Of a stretch of 64,000 nucleotides of DNA, positions 12,130-23,500 are shown in pieces. Below the pieces are notes generated by a model. It was given only the letters and a program-made list of their open reading frames with translations. It did not search any database and had not been told where the DNA came from. Source of the DNA: Crocodylus rhombifer (Eukaryota; Chordata; Crocodylia; Crocodylidae); contig JAVSML010024355.1 of NCBI GenBank assembly GCA_038503035.1, forward strand, positions 298,272-362,271, in the 5' to 3' direction. A program made the translations under genes and the position numbers. Each line of letters begins with the position of its first letter. The first letter of the stretch is position 1.

Positions 12130-12291
12130 ATGCTGTCCCCGGATCATGTGAGTGGCCCTCCTTTGGACCCTCTCAATGCTGTCCACATCCCTCCTGAAGT
12201 GCGGCGCCCAGAACTGGATGCAGTTCTCCAGCTGCAGCCTGACCAGTGTCGCATAGACGGGGAGGATCACCTCCTTGGCCCTGCTTGTGAC
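12130..12291 (-). mobile_element. CR1 LINE internal fragment
   Basis: About 160 bp homologous in the same orientation to the 10880-11025 part of the neighbouring CR1 copy. It covers the same post-RT region, complement of MERVQRRAT and LQLENCIQFW. Both ends are truncated. Confidence 0.85.
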
Positions 12292-13699
12292 ACTTGGAGT
12301 TGGAAACATTACACTGGTTGCTTATCTTCATAACTGGAAACCCTTTGTTCAATTTATTTAATAGAAAAGATTTGCAGTTCAAAAATCATTTGCAGGAACA
12401 ACATTGTTTTGTGATGAGGTATGATCTTGATTACCAAGAGAGAAGAGTAAAATTGATATAAAATGTCAAAGTTTCCATCAATTCATTATGCTTGTCTCAT
12501 TTGCAGGAATCTTCACTTATTGATGTGTGGAAAAGAACCTACTCCATTCCTAATCCACCAGACCATAATTACCAGTCAGCAAGTCATATGGCACCCAAAT
12601 TTCAACAATTAGTTTGCTCAATGACAGACAGTCCAGGAGGTGTATAGGAAGGCTACTGTAACATGCTCTGAAATGGGCATCAGTCAACCCCTTTACCCAC
12701 ACCTTTATTCAAGAGCTCATAAGAGAACAGGATAACAGGCTCAACATCTTTCTGATGAGCACAAATCTGGCGATCAACAAAACCAGCACCACTAACAATC
12801 CAGGGCACGTGAACTTCCCTGTAGCACCAAAATCTGCTACTTCCTGTTCTAACATAGCTGTTTCCTCCATTTGCCCAAGACATGCAGATTCCAGAATGAA
12901 GTAATAGAAAACTTAAAAAAGAGGTGAAGCAACAATCCTGTTTCTCTTCAACCTCAAATTCAGAAGATGCCCCATCTCCAAAATAAAACCTTTTAATATA
13001 TGCATATGCTATTTGACCTGCTGCTGAGCATTAAAGCTGGAATTTCCAGGTTCATTGTTTGTAGAAATATTAATGTATATACACAGTGAAAAAGACACAA
13101 CAGCATCTGATATCTCCTTTTACAGAAAAACCATAGGTTCCATACAGACAATTTTTGAACTTCCACACTAGGTTGTATGCTGGACTTGTAAGAGCAGCAG
13201 AAAGTGGGGACATCACACATGTCCTCCTTGCCTGGATCAACTATCGCCTCTTTCAGACAAATGTTAGTCTTCCCACATTCTCCCCACTTAGAAAATGAAC
13301 TATCAAAACTACGGCAGCCACCAAACCTCCGAATCCTTTACAATTTTAGCACACCCTACTAGGGCAAACTCAGCTTCACAGCTATAATACCAAGGGGCCA
13401 ACGAGCTGATAGAACAGTACATGTATAATCAAGTGATACCTTGCTCAGATAAAGACAGTCCTACGTATTTTGAGAAGATGAGTGAAAAACACTTTGGAGG
13501 AGCCAGTTTCTCCAAGTTCATATGATCATTCTAGTCCTCACCAATATCTCTCCTATCCAAAGTCATGAACTCCCCAGCCTGACTCAGGTTACTTAGCTCC
13601 TTTTCCCCCAGAATGCTCTTTTCCTGATTAAAGGGAATTTACCAGTCTCAGTCTGTTAGCACAGATTTGAGCCTAGATGCTCTTTGACTTTGATTGGCA
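12292..13699. other. AFF3 intron, nothing recognised
   Basis: No domain-bearing reading frame and no clear repeat family seen. Confidence 0.5.
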
Positions 13700-14160
13700 T
13701 TGGGTACTCAGGCCCTCTTTCCTTTCCACAGCAATTCTTTCTTCCCCACTTCTTCCCTAGCAGGAAACTCCTTTTTTCCCATTTGCTCTCCTCCCACCCC
13801 AGTTTCTTCCTTCCATTTGGATTCCTCTTCTGGCTCCTTTTAATGGTAGCAATGTTGAGACTCCATATGGAAGGGAAAGATGGAAGGACAAAAGTAGATG
13901 TCTGCAGTGGGGAACAGAAGATGGAAAGAAGAAAGACTGAAGGAAAACGAGAAACACAGAATGGAAGAAAGAAGGAAAAGGAACAACAAGGAGAAGGGAA
14001 GAAACAAGAGCAGACCAAGAACCTTGAAAGAGAATAAAGAAAGAAGAGGACCAGAGGGAGAGATTTAGGATCAGGGAGGAATGAAAAGAAAGTGAAGTGT
14101 AAGTAAAAAATACTGAAAGTTAGAAAGGGGAGGAAAGAAAATGGTCAAGTAAAGAAGGAA
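13700..14160. repeat. Pyrimidine-rich then purine-rich low-complexity tract
   Basis: About 130 bp of strongly pyrimidine-rich plus strand (13700-13840) is followed by about 300 bp of strongly purine-rich plus strand (13870-14160; GGAAAGAAGAAAG-type). The long frames called on both strands here (13656-14037) are low-complexity translations, not genes. Confidence 0.7.
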
Positions 14161-15187
14161 CAACAAAAACTGTGGGTGATGTACTGCAGTATGTTCTGGT
14201 GATTTTTGTAATTGCCTGATGGAAAATTTGGTGTCAAAATATTAATTAAAATATGTGCTAGCTGTTTTATTTTAATAGCAAGGGAATGTGAATCTTCAGG
14301 ATGAGAAGAGCTTTTGAGACATAGCTGTCAATGAAGGGAGGTCCGTTGTCCTGTCCTATGTCAGCAAGGAGAATAATCTGTCTGTATTTCATGTGTTTAC
14401 AATCTCGATTCTTGAATATTTTTGCATATATTAATATGTGTTATGTTACTATGGAGTATACAAGAGCATTTGGAGCCTTACATTTAAGAAGTGCATTTGC
14501 TGGTATGTCACTAAAACTCAAAATACAATATGGGCAAATTAATTTTAATAGAGTTAAGGCCTGCCTATCCAGGGAGATAGCCCACAATAATTATTCTGCA
14601 CTAGCTCTCTGCGTGGCACTGATTTTGTGCCAGCAGTGGTCTCATTTATACCACTTCAAGCCAGTGTAGAAAGTATGCTTAGTGAAGAGTAAGCAAGTTC
14701 ACATTGGGAGTTAATGTGAATACCTATTGTATTTTACATTTGTACCCAAACTTATTGTGCAATAGCTTCCCTGCATTGACCAGCTGTTAGAGTCACTGTA
14801 GTGCAGGAGGCTCAGATAAGGGCTTTTGCACCATGCAAGTCAGCAGTAAAAACAGATGTCAGCATTTGTTTGGAGTTTAGAGCATACCTTCTTCCTTGCA
14901 ATGCATTTCACTCCTCTAGAATCCTACAACAATAACACATTGGTTATTTCTTTCTCTGTTGTGCAAATCTTTTCCCATAACTTTTTCTTTCAAAATTTAA
15001 TATGTTAAAAATGCAGGAAACGGCACCTGGTATTTCACAGTGCACCACGGGAGCCTCCTTGGACTTTCCCCCATTACTTTTTTTTTTGTCTCCCCACAGC
15101 CTCTTTTGTTTGCTTGACTAGCTAAGGGCCAGGCTGGGTGCAATATCTTGGCTGTCACCCTGAATCAGAAAGATCAGAAGTCCTTAC
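14161..15187. other. AFF3 intron adjoining the serine-rich exon
   Basis: Contains the donor side of the intron (GTAAGG on the minus strand from 15187). The 14331-14669 frame has no recognisable domain. Confidence 0.5.
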
Positions 15188-15353
15188 CTCTGGGCTGGAG
15201 TAATGAGAGGGCTTGCTGCCGTCACTCTCACTAGAACTGCTTTCACTCTCTGAATCAGACTCTGAACTGCTCTCGGATTCACTGGAGCTGCTGCTGCTTG
15301 ACCCCTTGCTGGAGAGTCCTGAGGTTCTGCTATTGGGCTGTTGCACGCCAGTG
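15188..15353 (-). CDS. AFF3: AFF3 serine-rich coding exon
   Basis: A 166-bp exon immediately upstream of the large AFF3 exon. The donor is GAG|GTAAGG after 15188, phase 0. The acceptor is most likely the first AG after a long pyrimidine tract, GGGGCTGGCAG|CACTGG. That starts the exon at 15353 with the last base of a split codon and reads [17 protein letters not shown], then an alternating serine/acidic tract ([18 protein letters not shown]), ending KPSHYSSPE. Family knowledge: vertebrate AFF3 has VVQQPN..TS..SSKG, a serine tract, and HFSSPEAEP before NKWQLDKW, which supports both identity and acceptor. A second AG 16 bases in (CAACAG, exon start 15337) is also in frame and could be an alternative acceptor. 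The domain is the serine-rich transactivation region. Confidence 0.9.
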
Positions 15354-16284
15354 CTGCCAGCCCCAAACACAACCCACCAAGGGGGAGGGGGGAAAAAAAC
15401 AAAACAACAACATAAAACAAACAAAAACATGCTATTTTTAGGCAGCATAAATCACAGCTGTCTAAATGTTTGCAACCTAGGCTTTGCGGTTACAAAAGTG
15501 GTCAGATGGGTTGAAAATTACATTCTTTTAATTGCAGAGGGGGGTGATCAGGTGGCGGGGAGGGGGAATCAGATTTCAATGTTAATACCATGCTAACATT
15601 AATACATCACCCCTAGCATTTCTTTGCTTTATGAGAGAGGATCAGGTTTTCATTTCAGGTTACTTTTGCATATTTAAGAGAAATTGTAGGATATATTTCC
15701 AAGTCAGACAGTAGAAATGTTGGAAATCTTTTGGAAAACCTGAGCTACAGAAAACTTTGGAACAGAGAAAATTTGAAAAGACTGGAATGCAGAAAACAGC
15801 CTCATAATATCTACTGTATAGTAATTACTATCATAAAGAGAAAGCAGGGGGGTTGTAAATTGGGATATGGTTCATAATATTGGCCATTTCCAACAAAATA
15901 AAGTAAAATAAAAAAGGTACAATAACTTCTGGTGGCCCTTTTCATGCGTATTGTATTGGCAAAGTAAATATGATTTAGTTAGCTATATGTGCCGTATTCA
16001 CATTGAAATCTGCAAGAACTAAGGCTCCTGTCCTGAAAACACTTAAGCATGTACTTACCATTATTCACATGGAGCAGTCCTATGTAAGTCAATAGGACTT
16101 CTCACCTTAAAAGCTGAGCATGTGCTTAAGTGTTTTCTGTATCAGGCCTTTACAGAAACAGAAAAAACATAATGTTTCCATTCCATAAGTAACTAACTGA
16201 CTGCAAATATTAAGACATCCCACAGTCATAAACATTTGAGTTTTAAATGACCTATTATCTATTCTGTTTCCCAGGTTTTGGAAT
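15354..16284. other. AFF3 upstream intron begins, nothing recognised
   Basis: The first bases form the pyrimidine tract of the acceptor (GTTTTGTTTTTTCCCCC-type on the minus strand). No gene or clear repeat beyond that. Confidence 0.55.
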
Positions 16285-17215
16285 ATTGTTGTTTATAGTA
16301 CATTACATTTTTAGTGATTTATCCAGTCTGTTTTAAATAACTCAGATCAATGGGACTTTCACCTCTACCCATGGGAAACTACTCTGTAATCTAACAGACT
16401 ATATTGCCAGATTTCCCCCAAAATTTGGACTAAATTTGTCCTTTCTTAATTTATTATCCTTATTTATTATTTCATCCCATTACTCATTATCATTACCCTA
16501 CATTATTCCCCCTTGCCTTCAAATATTTGAAGCTTGCTATTCAGTCCCCTTGGCAGTAATTTCTCAGCCATGCTATACATGTTTAGCTCTTCTGATCTTC
16601 CCTCGTAAGTCAATACCTCCAGGCTATGGATCATTTTTATGGCTCTTTTCTGAACTTTTTCCAATTTGTCTATAACTTTCTGATAATGGGATGCTCAAAA
16701 GTGAAGGCAGTTCTACAGATGTGTTTTCACTAGAGCCATACAATGAAGGACTATTATATTCCTGGTCCTATAGCTTCTGCATATGAAAACCAACATTACA
16801 CTGATGTTTTGGCTCTAACGTCATATTGTAAACTTACATATAGTTTGGTGTCTGAATGCTTAGTGGTCCCTTTCAGCATTAGTGCTTCCTGATGCCTCCA
16901 GTGAATATCTACCCTTTGTATTATTTCCCCTCAGATATATTTTCACACTGAGTCACATTTTGTTACTTGCTGCCCATGTTTCCAGGCCTGTTTGATTTAT
17001 TTCTCTTCCCTCAGAGGTGTCTGCAGCAACTCCTAATTTAGTATCAAATGCAAGCTTAATTAAATGGCATTCTCTTCCTTTTCCACATCATTAATGAAAA
17101 TGTTCCATAAATCCAAACCAAACTCTGGTTCTAATAATTTTCTCTCAACTCAATTCACTAATATTTATTGTCATTTGTATCTGATATTCTTCAATTCATT
17201 TTTGATCCTTATCTA
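16285..17215 (-). mobile_element. Ancient CR1/L3-type LINE remnant
   Basis: Although very diverged, the plus strand preserves the order of complement blocks seen in CR1 elements: GGCTCTTTTCTGAACTTTTTCC (here GGCTCTTTTCTGAAC) near 16639, the TGGGATGCTCAAAAGTG block near 16688, ACACTGAGTCACATTT near 16943, and ACATCATTAATGAAAATGTT near 17083. No open frame remains. The limits and subfamily are uncertain. Confidence 0.6.
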
Positions 17216-17808
17216 GGCTAATTTGAATTAATTTTGAGAGATATTTTGTAAGAAAAAAATCAAATAATTAATTAGAAATCAAACATATTACAGCTAGTGC
17301 TTTGTCTTCATCTCCCGAATTATGTAATTTATTCCAGAAAGCAAGTATCTGACCGAAGACTTCTGGAGATAAGAAATATATAGATGAGAATTTTTCCTGA
17401 GTTGAGATCCAGTTGGTGTACAATAGAGGCCAGGCTGTCCAAGAGCCAGTTACAATTCCCCAATTCCCCGATTCCCTTTTCCACCCAGCTCCTGGCCCAC
17501 CTCCCCATTTCCAGGGGACTGTTCTAATTCATACAGGCTGTTCAAAGGTTTCCCAAGGGACCATCTGCCTGAAACAGAATTGCCCAGCACCAGTCTAGCT
17601 CTTCTGCCTTCTACTTCTAGCAAATCTCCTTCATGCATTTAGCATGTTGTCTCCAGGGCTAGGGACAGAAATTACACATAAACCAGTATAAGTGATTGGA
17701 AACCAGTTCAAATCTATAACACAACAAAAGTTCATTGTACATAAGCCCCTTTCAAATTGGCCAAAATGGGTTTAAGATAAACCGGGATGGATGTAGTATC
17801 AGACTTAT
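17216..17808. other. AFF3 intron, nothing recognised
   Basis: No supported feature. Short frames at 17413-17638 have no domain. Confidence 0.5.
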
Positions 17809-18127
17809 GGGTGCCTGTATACGTACAGGGACGCTGCTGTGATACACTGTAGTTACAGCGTGTAAGAACAGACTCAATTTATCAAGTCTGCTGCACACTC
17901 CAGCAGCCTCTGTGTCTCGTGTATTCAGCGTCCCCACTTTTCAAAATGGTGGCAGGGGCATTTTAACTAAAGCTCTTCAAATGAGCTTAGTTAAAGTGCC
18001 CCCACCACCATTTTAAGTGTGAGATGCTGAATACATGAGATGCTGTGGGCACTTTAATTAGAGTGGCTCTTGGAGCCACTCTTATTAAAGCACTCCCCAC
18101 ACCCCTAGAACATGTGTAAAGACGTCC
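17809..18127. mobile_element. Foldback MITE, copy 1
   Basis: It shares, block by block and in the same orientation, the sequence of 50337-51155 without its insertion. Shared blocks are the GGGTGCCTRTA end, CTCCAGCAGCCTC, CTTCAAAATGG or equivalent, AAAGTGCCCCCA, GGCACTTTAATTAGAGTGGC, and a right end of the type TGTGTAAAGACGTCC. Internal inverted repeats include CTTTAACTAA/TTAGTTAAAG-like arms and GAGTGGCTCTTGGAGCCACTC. Ends are imperfect inverted repeats. No coding capacity. The class is probably a PIF/Harbinger-like MITE, but no clean target duplication was found. Confidence 0.7.
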
Positions 18128-19133
18128 TCATTGATTTAGGTTAAATCAGTTTATTAAATTTCTGTCCCAGATCCTGTCCAGATTCAAGTTAACTCACAGT
18201 CCCCAGTATCCCAGGATGCTTTGCACCTCTCCTACAAACCCTCCCTCGCCAGGTTGGCAGCTAGCCTTGGCCCAAGCTGTCTACTCCCACCTACCAGGGA
18301 TGCATGCTCTAGCGCCCCCCTGGCTTCTGGCCTGGACCACTGTAGGCATGTGGTTGAATTTCTAGAATCAAAAGTGAATGTCGGGTCACTTGCTTTTTTG
18401 GTTCAATTTACACAGCTTAGGCTAACCTGTGACAATTGAATCAATTCAGCCTTGGGTGTTTACTTAGCCTCGGATACCAACACCAGGCAAAGGAGCTGTT
18501 TGTGGCCTTTGAGTGCTCCCTGATACAATGGTGGGGTTTTTTTTTTGAATTTAGGCTGTTGGTGTTCCCTAAGGCTGAAAGGTTCCAGACTTCACAGACC
18601 CTTGGAGTACTGATTAAAAAAGAAAATAAAGTGAAGTGAATGAAGGGGAAGCAGCTGGAATCTATTTATATTTGCCAAAAAATTCCAGTCAGGGATCCAC
18701 TTGTGACCGTCAGAGGCAAAAAATGCATGCTTGTAAAGGTCCACGCTCGCATCAGGTAGCCCAGCATTATGGAGATCAGTTAGGAGAGTACATACATGTT
18801 CCTTTTTCTGAGATACAAATTTTGTTATAATTTACAAGTTTTAAGTGTACCCAGATATGGTAAGTGCCTTTAAAAGCTTACTGTTATTTGTGAAATATCC
18901 TGGCTTAATTCCTTAAATCAGTAAATATCTGATTTTTATGTACCCATTGTACAACAGTGATAAGAGATATGCAGATGTTTGTAACAGTAAATGATATAAC
19001 TAGAAGAGGACTGCTGAAGTTTGCTCACTACCTGTGGATAATTTGGTATTGAGTACTTGCCACTGTTGAAAGATCAAAAGAAACCCCAGATTGGAGTTTC
19101 TTGCTTTGTTTACATATATTAATGAATTGTAGT
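18128..19133. other. AFF3 intron, nothing recognised
   Basis: No supported feature. The small frames at 18221-18830 carry no domain. Confidence 0.5.
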
Positions 19134-20585
19134 TAGAATCATAGAACTGGAAGGGACCTGTATGATCATCAAGTCCAGTCCCCTGCCCTGGGCAGGAAGC
19201 ATTGGGCTCAGATGAGCTCAGCAAGGTGCCTGTTCAGCCTTGTCTTGAACACCTCCAAGGAGGGCGACTGCACCACCTTTGCTGGGAGTGTGTTCCAGAT
19301 TCTGGTGACCCTTACAGAGAAGCTTTTCCTTATATCGAACTTGAATTTATTCTCTATTACTTTGTGACCATTGGACCTTGTCCTTCCTTGAGATGCCCTC
19401 CTGAATAGTTGCTCTTCTAGTTATTGATGCTCCCCCATGACGTACTTGTAGGCAGCTATCAAGTCACCTTCTCTTCGTCAAGCTGAACAGGACCAGTGCC
19501 TGGAGTCTCTTCTCATTGGGCCTACCCTCCACACCCTTAATCAAATGGGCGGCCCTTCTTTGTACCCTCTCAAGCTTATCCATACCCTTCTTGAAGTGCG
19601 GTGCCCAGAATTGGGCACAGTACTCCAGTTGAGGCTTCACCATCATTGAACAGAGAGGGAGAAGTACCTCCCTGGATCTGTTGGCCACATAGCGGCTGAT
19701 GCATGCCAGAGTTTTATTGGCCCTTTTGGCAGCCTCGTCACACTGCTGGGTCATATTCATCTTCCAGTTGATCATGACCGCCAGGTCTCGTTCAGATGCC
19801 GTGCCATCCAGTAGGCCACCACCCATTGTATAGTTGTGGTTAGGGTTCTTCCTACCCAGGTGAAGGACCTGGCAATTCTCCCTGTTAAACCTCATCTGAT
19901 TTCATTCTGCCCATAAGTTCATTCTGTAAAAGTCCACCTGGATCTTTGTCCTATCCTCTGGTGTGCCTGTGTTTTCCCACAGCTTGGTATCATCTGAGAA
20001 CTTAATCACTGTGCTTTCTACCCCTTCATCCAAATTATTAATGAATATATTGAATACCACGGGTCCAAGCAAATCCTTGAGGGACTACACTGGAAGTGGC
20101 CCTCCAGGATAAGGCCATCCCAATGATCACCACTCTTTAAGAGCGGCCTCTGAGCTAGTTGTCTACCCACCTCACTGTAGACTGGTTCAGCCCAGTACTC
20201 TCCAGTTTGTTAGAGATAATCCCATGGGAGACAGAGTCAAATGCTTTGATGAGGTCTAAGTAGATGACGTCAACCTCGTGTCCCTTGTCCAGATGGTTAG
20301 TGACCTGGTCGTAGAAGGACACAAGGTTCATCAGGTACAATCTGCCCTCAAAAAAGCCATGCTGGTTGCTGTTTAGTATCCTATCCATTACCAGCTTGTA
20401 GTTGATGGCCTCCTTAACCAACTTTTCAAAGATTTTACGCGGGACCACGGTCAGACTGACTGGCCTCATCCCTCTTCCCTTCTTAAAGATGGGCACCACA
20501 TTGGCCCTCTTCCAGTCATCTGGACCGCTCCTGAGTTCCACAGCTCTTCAGATAGCTTGGCTAGTGGCACTGCTATTAACAAATA
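19134..20585 (-). mobile_element. CR1 LINE fragment with RT remnant
   Basis: Minus-strand CR1, about 1.45 kb, from the RT domain to the 3' end (AGAATCATAGAACTGGAAGG at 19134 is the complement of the CR1 tail). Translated remnants include DDWKRANVVPIFKKG, QHGFFEGR and DVIYLDLIKAFDSVSHG in 20155-20541, and CQVLHLGRKNPNH, LEYCAQFWAPHFKKGMDKLE and LERVQRRA in 19464-19895. The FADD catalytic box is lost between the two frames, and stop codons separate the pieces. It is an inactive, 5'-truncated copy older than the 33341 copy. Confidence 0.92.
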
Positions 20586-23500
20586 TTGCTCCCTAACAAA
20601 TGAAAGAACAGAGACTAAATAAATCTTCAGTATGAAATTTTATTTTTTGAAACTGAAAAGACCAGTGCCTTTTCTGACTCTAGATTAGAAATCAGTTTTG
20701 AAAGTGTTCTGCTCTACTGGATTCTCAGTCTTCTCAGAGTATTTTAGTCAGTGTCTGTTGTCAAGCAAACGTCTTCAACATCACAGAACATCTGCACATT
20801 TATGTCCTTTCCCTGGTGACTATGGTTTTAATTTTCAACCTATCATTTTTGTTTGGCGTTGACTAAAGCTTTCAAAATTTCTAGACAGGCTAAGGGATAA
20901 AAGCTGTAATATTTCTTTCTTGTTATGACATGAAATGCTTTTTTTCTAGGCTGCTGAATAGAAATTGTTACTACAGCCAAAGATATAAAATATAACTGTT
21001 GGATTCTTCACAAACATCTGGAAATCTATGTTTGTAGCTATAATGATAGCCAAACTACTGAAAAAATGAACTGCACAAATATTTTCCTATTTTATAGTGA
21101 TACTGTGGAAGTCTTCCAATTTCTTCCCTCCTACCCCCCTGACTATATCCACTATTATGAATAAATCATGTTTCTGAAAAGTGCTTACTGCATTATGATG
21201 GATTAGTATGAAAACACTTTTGTATTTCTTTTTACTTTCCATTTAAAAAAATATAAACCATGGAACTGAATCAGTGACTTGTTTTGAACTGTCGTTTCAT
21301 AGGCATGTAAGCAAGAACCTGCAGTCAAAATAAAATATGAACATGCATTTTAATCATTGTGGCACATAACATTTACACATGCTAGTGTATCTTACTGTGG
21401 AGTTATGCCTTAGAATGAATTATTATAGCTTGGAAATAATATTTTTTATTTCAAGCGATTAAATGAAAATACGAGTAGCAACAATCCTATCCTTTCAAGC
21501 CCTTGGATAAGAATGTCCATTCTGTCTGACCTTAGAGTAAGAGAGCACGAGCCTACCTTTATAGAGATGCCAGAAGCTCAGTGAAGCATTTACATGGTAA
21601 AATTAAAATCTTAACCTAGACTTCACCAAATACACAGCTACTGAAAATAATTACACAACTCTCACTGTTATTGAGAGTCATGCTGTTGCATTCAGGTAGT
21701 TGAACATAGACTTTATTATAATAATCCAAACTCAGTGCTACAAAGGTGTGCATTATGTATAAAGTCTCAGAGTGCGAAAGACAGAACTGCAGTCTGGCAA
21801 CATTCCTAAACCAATTAAAAGGGAAAAAAAATCCTTGGCTACTGCTGATGCTTGGGAGCTTGCTTTTTCCTTGCCTTAAATTTCGGTAGCCATTTTATTT
21901 CCACTTTGTCTAGATACAAATTATTATCTAGTGTGTAAGGTAGTGGTGAATCAGGCCCTGAGTAAGGCCCATGCCAAAGCAAAATATTGGACTGATCCTT
22001 TAAAATATATTCCCAACAAAGCTAAGAAGTCTAGGAAAATGCTTACTTTTCATACTATCTGTCCCAAGCAATCAGCATAATTATTGCTTTGCCAGAACCT
22101 TATCCAGATATTTGTTTTTAAAGACCACAGTAACTCTGTCCCTTAGACACTGTTTGGTATATTTGTTTCTGTGTCTGGAGACTGGAAAATATATGGCAGT
22201 CTATATATCTACATAGAAGTGATAATCTAAATTATTTTTGTTCTAAATCTGACCCTCAGGTACCATATACAAAGCAGCATGAAAAACATCATAGCCAGAA
22301 CAGAACCATGGGAAACTCCACAAGTGTTCCAACACTAGTTAAAGTGATGAGTACTGGAGAACGGATCTATGAAATAAACAGAATATGTACATAAAAAGTG
22401 ACTATAGCAGAAATCTCTTTTCCCAAGGCAACTTACTGAGACTAATCAGTGAGGTCTGACCAGACATAGCTTAATACAGGCTATCATAATATTGTAATAA
22501 AACTGTCAAAGCCAAACTCTTCTCCAGTTGGTTCAACAGGGTCTGATAATCCAATATGTCACTGAAGAATGCAGATAGATCTTAAAACACCAACATGGAC
22601 AGGACTTCTCTATCCATTACGGTTAGCACAATATTAATGACTCTGACTAGGACAGACTGCAATTTAGCTTACAGTTCATTACCTCCAATATGTGCCACCA
22701 CATTTTCCAGGATCCTGGCCAAACATGGCAGGTAAGAAATCAGCCTAGAGTTTCACTGTAGATTGGGGTGAGCAAAAGCTTATTCTGTGTTCAACATAGC
22801 CACAACCTTTCAACCTATGGCAGGAGATGTAGTCAGTAAATGAGAGATAATTTGTTGCAATAAAAGAGGGAAGTTGAGAACACCAAGAAGAAAGAAAGAT
22901 AAGGAATGTCTGGGGTAAGAGGATCTTAGCTTACATATGCATTCAGGACTCTCTGTAGGAAAGGACAATGTAACAAACAGTGAGAAAGCATGAACAATGA
23001 TGCGGTTGATGATCAGGTCAGCAGTAAGTGGTAAATGCATCAGAAGGAAAAGAAGCTGCTCTCCCCTGGAGAAGGGAGTCTGAATGCTTCTGTTATTCAA
23101 AAGACCCAGAAAATCTGTTGCTGGCCTTGAACAAGTTTAAACACTGAGGGAAATATGCCAAACAAGATGGTTAGTAAAGAAACAGTACTCTGAAATGGAA
23201 GGCCAAATCTAGTGCAAATTGACACTGTTAAACTACACAGAACTACAGTGGTTGGGGTTCTGGCCCAGACTACATAATAAAACTTTAAATTCAATGATAA
23301 AAATATATCCCAGACTTTAGAAGAAGAACCTGACTGTCAAAGTCATCTCCTCCTCCTTCTCCTTTAAAAAAAATCCAGATACATGCATGTGTAGTACTAT
23401 CTTTCACTGTCATTAAAATCAGTGTAACCAACTGGGAAGGCTCTCACTACACATGCTTTATTCTTTCCTTGAGAGGAGTATATTCCATATGGTAGTTCCT

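Noticed and set aside
13656..14037. Overlapping open frames on both strands
   Set aside because: Produced by polypurine/polypyrimidine composition (Lys/Glu/Arg or Phe/Ser/Leu runs).
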